64,000 bases of DNA. Origin: Pelomyxa schiedti (lineage: Eukaryota > Evosea > Pelobiontida > Pelomyxidae). Under the pieces are notes generated by a model that saw nothing but the letters and a program-made list of their open reading frames with translations, searched no databases and was not told where the DNA came from. The DNA is taken from assembly GCA_020536535.1 (NCBI GenBank), contig JAHLWZ010000163.1, forward strand, positions 2,716 through 66,715, in the 5' to 3' direction. The position numbers were made by a program, and so were the translations under genes. Shown here one piece after another: positions 44,065 to 54,646 of the stretch (positions are counted from its first letter, which is position 1; each line of letters opens with the position of its first letter).

Positions 44065-46977
44065 ATGACGACCCCTAATGATGCCGATCTTAGTGACCAC
44101 GAAGACGACAACAGTGTGGCAGACGGCGACGGCTACGGCGAAGCAGCAGAAGGTGCCGACGACGACGAACCAAACGCCGACGACGACGAACCAAACGCCG
44201 CCGCCGATGACGACGAGGAAGAGGCTGAGCTCATAGAGGGTCTCGCCGAGACGAGGGACATGAGGAGGATTGTGGGAAAGAGCCTCGGCAGGCTGAGGGA
44301 GGTCTCCGAGATGCTCGAGGTGCGCAAGGAGAAGATGTTGCTCAAGAAGGTGAGTCCCGCAGCAGAGGCTGAGCGAGTGGCCCTGTTGGTGTCTGCCAAC
44401 AAGTCCATAGCCGCAATCCTGGAGGATGCCGAGACAGTTGGCTCAAGATTCACCAACGCGACACCGGAACCGCCAAGTGATGAACAGATCGAGGAAACCA
44501 AATGTGAAACGCAGAGCTTTGCTGAGGAGTTGAAGAAGACACAGAGGACGCTGCACCGAGCAGTTTATGTATTGCAGACGCGCTCTGATATGATATTTGA
44601 TCAGCTGGCAAAAATGCAGGCCGAGGTGGAGCCTCAAGTTCGCGCTATGCTGCGTACTCCAATTAGTGATCACAGTCGCATCTGCAATACCGTTCATCAG
44701 TTCTGGAGGTACATGAGGGCACTTGGTCATAGCGCTGAGGAAATATTCACAGTGTTTCACGAGAACAAGGAGATTGTGGGAGTCGGTGTGACTGAAAACA
44801 TGAGCGCCAGTCACAGGGATTTCTATGACCTTTTAGCTTGCGAGTGTGTGAACCTGATCACTGAGTTCACCTCAGAGTTTACTCCACTCAACGACTTGGT
44901 TCCTATTGGTGTGCGGCCGTTCTTTGGCCGATTGTTTGAGATCGGCACCAGAGAATACAGCAGCACTGATGAGTTTGGCTTGTCTGCTTTTGCTGCAGCA
45001 ATGGGAGTTTTGAAGAAGTTGATGTGGGTTCCAAACTGCAGGCACTTGTTCGTTCCATTTGCCAGCCAATTGAAAGTTCTGATCATGAAGGCACCACCAG
45101 GTTATACTCAGGGAGAACTGCTCACATGCTGTGTAAACCTGGGCCCGCTGTTGCCACAGCTTGTTCAGGGGCTCTGTGATACATTTGCGTCGACGATTGC
45201 TGAAGGTGGGAACTCAGAGCCTCCGTTTAATTGGGTGAGTGGGTGGGATGTGTTGCTTCATTCTTCAAAGGATGTTGTGGAATTCCTCCAACAGAACAAT
45301 TTCACAGCTCGGCTCATCGCAATCTTTCTCCGATTTTGTGAAAGCTTTGGATTGCAGGACACTGGGAATCTCGATTGGCTCATTCTCATTGTTATTTGCA
45401 GGGTTACAATGCTGTGTTCTGTTGATCCACCAAGTGGACACAAAGCCATTGTCCGATTCGTGGAGGATCACATTGGAAGTGACAAGCTGCTTCTCAAGGC
45501 CGTTTCTGTGTTGGTTATCATCCCAGTGATTGTTACTGGAGGCACCATTGACGAAAAACTATTGATGAAGGTAATTACGGTTGCCTCTGCTGATGACTCC
45601 CCAGAAGTTCTCGAGATTCTTTTCAGTGCCAAGCAATTGTTTGAACAGTTGAGTTCCAAATCAATCGAATTTTTATTTGAGAAGTCATTGGAAACAAAGG
45701 CAAACACAATCAAACATGCTGGATTGTTATTTCACATGTTGAAGTTCTGTGCTGGTCGAATCAAAGGCCTCCCTCTCTTTTCAGAAGCCGCCATGCGATT
45801 CGCCCAATACTATCAAGAAAGACAAAAGAGAGCAGCAGGAAATCAATTGCAGGAAAGGGGAGATGTAGACCTACAGGTGCTTAATATTTTGTCTGCAGAC
45901 CTCCATTCTGCTGGGTGGCACCGCTCACACTTTAATATGGGAATGCCCTCCCATTTCGTCGATCTTTCTGCATGTTTCACTTCCAGTTTTATAGTTCTGC
46001 TGGCATCTGAACACCCTGGTACAAGCATACACACCCTGAGTTCTGGCATTTTCACGTCATTGTTCTCTGTAATGCATATGTGCTGTCTGGAATCACCGTC
46101 AAAGCTTAGTATCATTGAGGAGAATGAAGATGCTGTGGCATCTCTCTGGATGTGCGCCCCTGATAGAAGGGTACATATGCAAGAAATACTTGGGAAACCG
46201 GTTGAACAACTAGTCAAGTTTTTGCCCCTGCTGAAAGGGCTGTTGATGGGAGAAATCCAGCCCATAGCCCCATTGGAGCCAAGAATATTGCCTCGTACAC
46301 TTTGCCACTATCAGCATACCAGTGCGTGCAATCAGGAGAAAATCCAAGAGGTGCTACAGTGCCCAACGGTAACAGAGTGCTATGAGACAGTATTGCATTT
46401 ACAGACTCTGGCTTACATGGAATCTGATGACAACAAAATATGCCGACTAATGAGACTGTGGCCAGGACAATTTGACACCTCTGTGTTGGAAGGGGCAGTG
46501 AACATCGGTGCTTACGGAAGGGTTTGTAAGCTTCTCCCGTTGTGCGAGCCAGGACACATTCCATCTTGCCTCATTGTTTCCGCTGTACAACGTGGTCACC
46601 GTGACATCGCGGAGTTGCTGCTGTGCCATGGTGTGTTCATTCCTGAATCCGCACTGAATGGGGCTGACACAGTGAGAATCCAAGGGGAACCAGTTGATGC
46701 ACGGCACCCGAGTGTGCAGAAGTTCTTCAACAGCACACCGATGTGGGACCCACTCAGACACCAACTGTTCCCATGGTGGTTCAAGGTACACATCCTCAGG
46801 ACCGTCCTCCTCTGCTGGCTCCACGACGCCAATGTTCAATTGTTCTCAATTCCTGTGATTCTTGACCAGAAGCAACCACCGCACCGAGACAGTTACACTC
46901 CATCATCAATTGGGATGCTGTCATGGTGCACCATCCACCTCATTCTTTCATTCCTGTCCCCTGTTCACTGGTTCTGA
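44065..46977 (+). CDS. 970-residue single-exon protein, unknown function, possible ankyrin-like end
   Basis: An uninterrupted frame of about 970 codons, the only long intronless gene in the window. It opens with an acidic region (DDDEPNADDDEPNAAADDDE), then helical, mildly coiled-coil sequence (RLREVSEMLEVRKEKMLLKK) and long hydrophobic-helical stretches that look like an alpha-solenoid (LLKAVSVLVIIPVIVTGGTI, FASQLKVLIMKAPPGYTQGE). Near the end LIVSAVQRGHRDIAELLLCH resembles an ankyrin helix pair. The final MWDPLRHQLFPWWFKVHILR resembles a tail motif I associate with some protist ankyrin proteins. No enzyme motif or signal peptide is seen. The ATG at 44065 was chosen; the frame is open a little further upstream. 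Confidence 0.8.
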   Translation: MTTPNDADLSDHEDDNSVADGDGYGEAAEGADDDEPNADDDEPNAAADDDEEEAELIEGLAETRDMRRIVGKSLGRLREVSEMLEVRKEKMLLKKVSPAAEAERVALLVSANKSIAAILEDAETVGSRFTNATPEPPSDEQIEETKCETQSFAEELKKTQRTLHRAVYVLQTRSDMIFDQLAKMQAEVEPQVRAMLRTPISDHSRICNTVHQFWRYMRALGHSAEEIFTVFHENKEIVGVGVTENMSASHRDFYDLLACECVNLITEFTSEFTPLNDLVPIGVRPFFGRLFEIGTREYSSTDEFGLSAFAAAMGVLKKLMWVPNCRHLFVPFASQLKVLIMKAPPGYTQGELLTCCVNLGPLLPQLVQGLCDTFASTIAEGGNSEPPFNWVSGWDVLLHSSKDVVEFLQQNNFTARLIAIFLRFCESFGLQDTGNLDWLILIVICRVTMLCSVDPPSGHKAIVRFVEDHIGSDKLLLKAVSVLVIIPVIVTGGTIDEKLLMKVITVASADDSPEVLEILFSAKQLFEQLSSKSIEFLFEKSLETKANTIKHAGLLFHMLKFCAGRIKGLPLFSEAAMRFAQYYQERQKRAAGNQLQERGDVDLQVLNILSADLHSAGWHRSHFNMGMPSHFVDLSACFTSSFIVLLASEHPGTSIHTLSSGIFTSLFSVMHMCCLESPSKLSIIEENEDAVASLWMCAPDRRVHMQEILGKPVEQLVKFLPLLKGLLMGEIQPIAPLEPRILPRTLCHYQHTSACNQEKIQEVLQCPTVTECYETVLHLQTLAYMESDDNKICRLMRLWPGQFDTSVLEGAVNIGAYGRVCKLLPLCEPGHIPSCLIVSAVQRGHRDIAELLLCHGVFIPESALNGADTVRIQGEPVDARHPSVQKFFNSTPMWDPLRHQLFPWWFKVHILRTVLLCWLHDANVQLFSIPVILDQKQPPHRDSYTPSSIGMLSWCTIHLILSFLSPVHWF

Positions 46978-47270
46978 AAACTATTCACTTGACTGACTGA
47001 ACTCCACAAAAACACTTGACAGACTCCCAACACCATAAACTCCATAAGCTTCTCTGTTTCCAATCAGTTCCTGGAATTCGGAACATCCCGAAGAAAAAAA
47101 AAACTGTGCTTGTTTGTTTTATTGGTTCCAGTTTGTTTGCCTTTGGAGATATTACACAAATGTATATCAACTGTGATGGGTAGTAGTATCCTAAGACATA
47201 TCTGATAGGTGTCCAATCTCATCTGACACAAACAGATTCCCAGACACAGACAGACGCCAAAATGACTCTC

Positions 47271-50200
47271 TCACTCAGCCGAGGCCGAATCAGAGTGCAT
47301 TGGGCCGCTGTTTTGGTGCGTAGCCACGCGCTTCTCCAGGTCCTTGTCGTGGTCCGCCAGCAGCGTGATCGTGTTGTTCCATGAGGCCAGGACCCGCGCC
47401 TTGTCGGACGCGTCCGACGCTGTCACGACCATGGAGGTAGTCCCAGAGTGCATCTCCCACGCGTTCTTGACCTTGTGCCCGAGGACGTCCTGGCCGTCGA
47501 CCAGGTTTCGGACGCGCGATGAGCGGAGCTCGACGCTGAGTTTCACGGTCTGCTTCTTCTTGGAACTCGCTGGCTTGTCCGTAAGAAGCAAGCGGTCGTT
47601 GAAAAGTAGGTAATGCCGCTTTTTGGTCTGCCCAGTCTCAGGGTCTAAGATTAGAACGTCGCCTTCGCTGGGAAATTAGGGTGAGATTTTTGGTAGAGGG
47701 GATTGGATTTTAAATTGTTTGCGTACTCTACGAAGTATCGGTCCCAGGATACAAACTCCTCCTATGGGTTTGTTTCAGTTTGTGTGTATGGTAGAAGTGT
47801 ACACAAATGTAAATTTACATAGAGCTTTTACCTTGGGTTTTGGGGAGAGAATCTTTGTGAATTGTTGCAGTTGGCGGTACTTCTGTAGTTCCGATTCACT
47901 TCTTATCTGTGTATAAGGTGAATATGAAATTTGATCCTGGTGACAGAACCTGTGATTCCTTGGCTTTTTGGAGTAGAATCTGGAATGCGGACACTGCATT
48001 TTCCAGATTCTCGTAATCCAAATGGTGGGGCTCGGTGTTGTCACGGAATTGCTATTAGTACAACTAGTAAGGAACTTGTTGAAAGAGGACGAAGAGAAAC
48101 CATAAGCATTGTAACATAACGTGAAAGTCTCTACCACTACGTTAGACAATAACTAAACAGAAACAGACCTACCTGGACTGGTAAGACCAAAAATGCAGGT
48201 AATGTACTAGACTGATCTCTGAAGAGTTGTTTCTCACAGATCTGTAATCAAAATGAGTGTTGATTGCCTGGCATCAAGAAGTAAGAACCTTCGCGAAATT
48301 CTTGAACTTAGTGTTAGACAAGATCGCATCTTGAAGCGTGTGTGTCCCTCGGATGTAGGAAGAGACATATAATTCGTATGCATTCAGAAAGTCAGAGGTA
48401 CGAATCTAGGAAATGTTATTTCATGATAGTGAAGAGCCAACATACCAGATCTACAAATACTTTCCCCAGGCAACTGCACTTGTTCCAATCGAGAGAGTTA
48501 TCATGTAGTTTTTCGGCTAGTCGAGTACTGTATTGGCAAAGGTCTCTGAAGCTTGTTTAAAAAGAGGATACTCTTCCAATGCAAACGCACAATATGTTTC
48601 CAAAGATGTTTGAGATTTGGTATTGTGTGAGCAGCGGCTTCGACTTGTGAATTCCAGCCGCAAGAGGGTCCAGGACAACAGTTTTTAGGGTGGTAAGAAG
48701 GGATGCATATTGATCTTCTGACCGAGTTAACTCCATGCACACAATCTGGCGGGGTGTTCCTGCAACGGGTAAATTTGAAAAAAACTGGGGAAAAAAGTAA
48801 CACACCAACTTCTTTCCACCATTGCCGTGTTGTATATCCTCTCCATACTTTTTGAATCATAATAGCTGCCTCTTCGTCAGAAAATCGTCTCTACGGCTAA
48901 TTATTGGGTGTGACAGTAGAAGTTTTCGCACCATGACTGGGGCTGGGGCGGGTTGTTCTGCATGTGGAACGAGAGATGGAGGTGCCAATAGGACTGGGGG
49001 CTTGCTTGAGGTTGTAGAGGAGGCTCCAGTCTGCCCTTCAACATTTCTGGGGCGCTGGTAGGAGGTGAAACACTGGCATTGATTGATTTGGCGTACACGT
49101 TTCACTGATGTTCTGGGATCTCGGGTAGCAGCGGCATTCATAATCTTGAATCTTGTTCCCCAGTTCTTGATTCCAATTGAAGTTAGGTATTCATCTGTGA
49201 AGGAAGAAACTTTAGATCAGGAGGAATAGAAGAATAGCCAACCTTCCAATTTTGGGAGGTCTTCCAACTTTATATTGTTCTTTAAGAAAATTTGGATCAC
49301 TGTTTTGTCCATGTGCATTTTCTCCAGCCACAATTCGATGTCTTCAGAATGTAATTACGGAGAATAGAGTATATATGGCGGACCTGTTTTTACTTGAAGT
49401 GTTGAGCTTGCTAATATTTCTTGTTTTACACTGGCTAGTGAAAAGTCAGAAGGATCAATGATTCTTGTAAAAGTTAAAAAGGAACGAAAAATATGGGAGG
49501 AAAACTTGGTTGCAGGAGCAGGTGATACGCAGGATAGGGAGGAGGACCTTGAGTATGTTAGGAGAAAAAGTTTAATAAAAAAAGGAAAAGCTAACATTAC
49601 AACAGATGAGGTCGCAGATTTCCTTTCAGGCATAGAAAGTGAAGGGTTGCGCTCATGGCTGGTGGGAGTAGGTCTCCTAGTCAAATATTACTAGGAGATT
49701 AAAGATTGATGAGCCCAACATTAGTAGTGGAGGAACCCTCAGATCAGGAACCCCATCTGAATCAGAGGAACTACTCGGGATACCACCCGGTTGGAGACTT
49801 GTACTTGATGAGACTTGTGGTTTCGGGGGAAGCCTTGGCGGGAGTGGTGGTGCTTCTTCCTCCTCTTCCCCTCCATCTCTTGTACTTGATGGTGGTGGAC
49901 TTTGTTCAGGATCCGCCTGTTGTCTTTCCTTCTCATTTTCATTTTCACTATTGTCATCAGAATCCTCACTGTTTTCTTTGCTTTCATTCTCATTTTCATC
50001 ATTTTCAGACTGCTGGTACATGGGGGCAATTTGCCTGGAGGCAATGGCTGCCCAGTAGAGATCAGGAATACTTGCTGGTAGCTGTGAAAACGTGAGAAGA
50101 TGTCTATTGGGGGAACAAAATATCTGCCTTGTAACCAAGTTTTACTTGATCAAACAAATGCATGCTTAGGGTAAATTCTTCTTCAGATAAACTTCCAGAT

Positions 50201-53200
50201 TTTTCTGTGTTATTTAAGAACTTTGTGATTGTTAGAGGGATATAGTACGTGGATCACACAGGAACCAGATCTTTCTTAGTGTTGAGACTGGAAGTCCCGA
50301 TGACATCCACAGTTGCTTTATTTGGTCAGGTGCGGCTCTGTTCATGCCTGAGACTTTAGGCAACTCAGCAAACATCTTGGCATAGGAATTTCGCATTGCC
50401 CACGGAATTGAAAGGCCCGCTTCTTGGCCTGAAGACTACTAAAGAGTAAATTATGGTAAAAAAAAGAGAGTGCACATACAGAGGACAGTGGCTGTGCAAC
50501 AAATGTGGATGGCATCTGGGTATTTGAGAGTTGACTAGGAGCCACTGGTTGTGTCTTGGGCGGCGGAACAGGGACTCCCGGCAATATGGAAGGAGATGCA
50601 GATCCCATAGAAGATCGAAGTTGTGAACTCTTTGCTGGTAAAGGTGGGGGTAAATCTTCAACTTCAGGACTTGCTTTAACTGGAGGCATGGTGGGAGTCA
50701 ACAGATCTGCTACAGAAATCTTATTAAATTCTTCCTTCCTGCTTGTAGGCGTTCCCTTCAGCTGATTCAGAATATCAAATGTTGACTCGGAAGTTTCTTT
50801 GCTAAGATCTATGTTTGGGGATACTTCAACCTAAAAAAAGAGCAATAATTAGAGGAATTCGCATAGCTTAGCTGTACTGTAGCTTTCTTCGGCGGAAGTG
50901 GTGGAGGAGCATCTTCCTCCTCAGCTATCGACCCAATTTCCTAAGCAGTATGGTTCATACAGAAGGAAGGAGGTTTCACTTCATAAATCTTTAGCATACC
51001 TTGAAAAGAGAATTTGAAGGCGGAGCCATAGTTGCTAAGATGGGAGGTTTTGGACCCATGGGAGGGGGTGGTGGGCGTGTGGGTGAAGGTGGTATCTGAA
51101 TGGGAGTTGGAGGGAGTGTGTGCACTGGAGCTGGTGGAAGTGACTGTGCTGGAGTTGGGTGTGGAGTTGGAGGAAGTGAATGAGTTGGAGTTGGGGGGAG
51201 TGAGTGTGCTGGTGTTGGAGGGAGTGTGTGTGCTGGGGGGAGTACATGTGTTGTTGGAATGGGTGGAAGTGTCAGACTTGGGAGCTGGGGTCCTTTGGTG
51301 GCACTCACTGTTGCAGGCTGTAGTAAAAGTGAGGGGGAGGCAAGATCACTGCTCGATCCACGCCCAGCATTTGATGTTGGAGAAAGTTGAACTGGTTGCA
51401 CACTAATATCAAAATCTACAAATGCAGAAGAATTCGACTTAGGGGAAGGCAAAGTCGGTGCCAGACTGGATGGTGAAGATGGAGGGGGCCTAAGCGGTAA
51501 TGGCTTGTGGACAGGAGGTTCAGACTCAAAGAGCAATGATTCAAAATTAAACTTGGGAGCAGTTTTGGAGGTTGAAAAAAGGTCTACTTCGTTTTGAGGT
51601 TTTGTTGCAGCAGACAAGTTCAAAGTGGGCACTGTTGTGAAGGAAGATGTGGTGGAAAACATTGAGGTAGTGGTATCAAATGTACTCCAGAGACTAGTAT
51701 CTGCAGTGGGTCGAGGCTTGGGGGGAACTGTAGGTTGCTGCAAGGGAATAGTCGAAGAAATTGCTGCCAAGGGGGGAGGGGAGTCAGATTCGGTACCCTG
51801 TTCCATAGGTTCCACTGTGGTGGATAAAGGAATTGGTTTTGAGATTGTGGAATCTCCAAATACACTTACACCAGCTCCAAAAGACGATTGGCTAGACTTT
51901 AGAGAGGAATTGGCAACTGCAGGCTGGGCGGGACTGGTGAAAAGTAATTCCATTGTCGACTGTGCAGAAGTTGTGGAACTAGAGGCAGGCCACAGTGATT
52001 TTGGTGGAGGAACTGGGGGTTGTGGTGGTAGTTGTGGTTGCGGTTTGGCAGCTGGCCATAAAGAAGTGCTCTTTTGTGGAGGTACAGGATTCGTCAAGTT
52101 TGTGGCCGGCTTGCTTTCTTCCCGAGTAGGCTCTGGCAGCACAGGGGGAGGCTTAGGCATGGGGAGGGGTACAGCGGCGTGTTGCGGTTTAACTAGCTGT
52201 TGCTTTTGAAGTTCGGTTATCAGTGATTGAGGAAGTGGTTTCTCAAAAGTTGTTTCTTGTGGTAGCCTGGGTGCGATTTGTGGTTCTGATCGAACTCCTG
52301 TTACAACATTTCCTTGAGAGACGGTACCTTTATAACCAGACTGTTGAATATTGACTGGAATAGAATCCAAGAAGACGTTGGAAACACCAAGAACTGATAC
52401 ACTGAGCGAAGGAGAAGGGACAGAGCTGGAATCCCGGAAGGGGTTCGGCGCAGACGGAAGTGGTTTTGCAGGAATAGTTGGTTGTTGGGGGTTGGGGTGA
52501 CTTACTTTTTCTACACAGACTACAGGTGTTGATGATAAGAGAGAGGGTATCACTGCTGGCGTCTGCGTTACTGTGGATGCTATATTTGATTGAAAGGGAT
52601 TTAGAGGGGAGATTGGAGGTAATGTTATAGGACTTGAGGTGACTTTGAAAGGATTTGGAGTTTCGGTTTGAGGAAAGGTTGCTATAGGACTTGAGGTGGC
52701 TTTAAAGGGATTTGGAGTTTCAAGACTTAAATTCCCGTTCGAGGAAGTCCAGTTGTTGGTATTATTCGGAGGTTGAGTTTGCATAGTTGGTATGGAAGCC
52801 GTAGGAAGAGACAGTGGTATGTTATCGGTGAATATATTTGAAACTCCCGGAACAGACACCTTCGGCGTTTGGAGAGGCGATGACTGTATTTGACATAGAA
52901 AGGGATTCTTTGTATTAGAACTCCGCACTTCTAGACCCAAGAATAAGATGTAGTTTTAGGAGGGGCAGTACATACCAGATGATATAGGTTTTGGAGGAAC
53001 ACGGAAAGGGTTTGGGGTTGTAGCTGCATCTAATCTTGCCTAAAAAAGACAGTAAACACAAGTTTAAACCAGGAAGTTTTCACACTGGCAACGGATTTTC
53101 AGGTGCAGGAAACAATGATTGCGAAGTACCACTATTAGCCCAAGGGTTATTGGTATTCATTGCTGGTCCTATTGCCTGGAAGTAACTTGGTTAAAAGAAA

Positions 53201-54381
53201 CCAAGGAATATTTCTCTAATTTATTGTTTAAGTTTAGTAGCTGATATCTATAAAATAGGAAAGTACTTGCATCTGAGGAGCTTGTGGTTGGATCGTGAGC
53301 TGTGCAGAACTCTGGGGTGTTTGTTAGGCTAATTTCACAGACTCAGAAAAGGAACCTGTGGAAAAGACATTTGCGTTTGTGCTACCATTTGGGGCTGAAT
53401 TACCGCAGGAGAAAGTGTAGGCCGAGGAACTGCTGATTCTCCTTGCTTCAAATTTGTGGAACTTAGACTGGTGCCAACTCCAAACAAACCAGGGGCTTGA
53501 GGGGGATTGGTTTGTGTCAATTGGCCAGAAGTGGGCTGCTGCAAAATATGGGATTGGAAAGTGGAGCCTCCTTGCCAACTGGTGTTTGACTGGGCAGACA
53601 TGCCAGTACTTCCCAAAAGACTAAGTGCACCAGTGGCTTGAGTGTTGTTATTTGACCCAAGAAGAGTTAAAGAATTTCCCTGAGTCTGTACAGGGGATCC
53701 AGATGCCATGAATTGCAGATTAGGTGAAGAGGATGATTTTGCAGAGGTAAGCAATGGGTTCCCTTGGGGTACCATTTGAGTGGCTTGCAAACTGACCAAC
53801 TGTGGAGTGGTAGCAGCTTGAAACGGAATTGTGGGCTGCTGTGGATTCAAAGCCTGAGTTTGAGGAGGCCACACACCAGTATTCATAGGCCCAGAAATCG
53901 AGGGAGAACCCATAATTGCGGCAGAGGGGCCAAAGAGGCCCCCAGACCCCGAAGCATCAAACGGTGATGGCGTCATGCCAACTGAAACCCCAAAACCGCC
54001 GCCCCCAAGTTGTCCCTGGATCTGACCCTGAGGGAACTGAAATTGAGCCTGAGCTTGAGGCTGCCCAAACATCCCACCAAAGGGATTGACTGCCTGTTGC
54101 ATCTGTTGTTGCTGAATCTGCTGAGTGGAAAACCCAGGAGGCACAGCGGACACGAAAGACGACGAGGCTCCATAGGTGGCGGCGGTTGTCCTCTGCAACG
54201 GAACGTTAATTGTGGGAGCGGTTGCAAGTCCCTCCTGGAACAGCGATCTGTAGTCCTTCTTGGGAGTCGCCGACTGCGGCCCGGTGGTTGTCGGCTTCTG
54301 CGGGGTGGACGGCAAAGACTTGATTGTGGGAGTGGCGAAGGGGTCGTCTGGGCGACTGGGGAACAAGTCCTGGTGGCTCAT
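47271..54381 (-). CDS. NPF-rich EH-SAM-IQ-RhoGEF (DH-PH) multidomain protein, intersectin-like
   Basis: About 1,150 N-terminal residues (54381-51000) are Q/P/S/T-rich with many endocytic peptides: DPFATP, NPFGGM, NPFRVP, NPFKAT, NPFKVT, NPFQSN and NPFRDS. PPPLPPK and PPPLPAK runs follow. The EH domain (about 50070-50440) reads KMFAELPKVSGMNRAAPDQI, LWMSSGLPVSTLRKIWFLCD and SGSLSEEEFTLSMHLFDQVK. A Glu/Ser/Asn-rich linker leads to a SAM domain (about 49150-49340: IELWLEKMHMDKTVIQIFLK, EDEYLTSIGIKNWGTRFKIM). Then come an IQ motif (AAIMIQKVWRGYTTRQWW), a DH domain (RQIVCMELTRSEDQYASLL) and a PH domain (KKRHYLLFNDRLLL to SWNNTITLLADHD). Intron phases agree from end to end, including one GC-AG intron (50082-50127). 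It probably couples clathrin-type endocytosis to Rho/Cdc42 activation, like intersectin. Confidence 0.82.
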
Positions 54382-54646
54382 CCCCAAATCGTATTTTTTT
54401 ATAACAGGTTACTTGAAAGGCGAGACTTTCTTTATTGGGGAATCGTTGTTTGATGGCATGGGATTGGGAGTTTGGTGTCCAAAGAGGTGTTATTCTAGGG
54501 TACATGTGATGTTGGGGAGAATATAATGACACAGGTGGTACTAGTTGAGTGGTACTGAGCAATCAATACCACAATCAATAGACAAACATGGGGAAGTAGG
54601 CACACAGGGGAGGAAAGTGTGGTGTGTCTGTGACTAGATAAATCCC

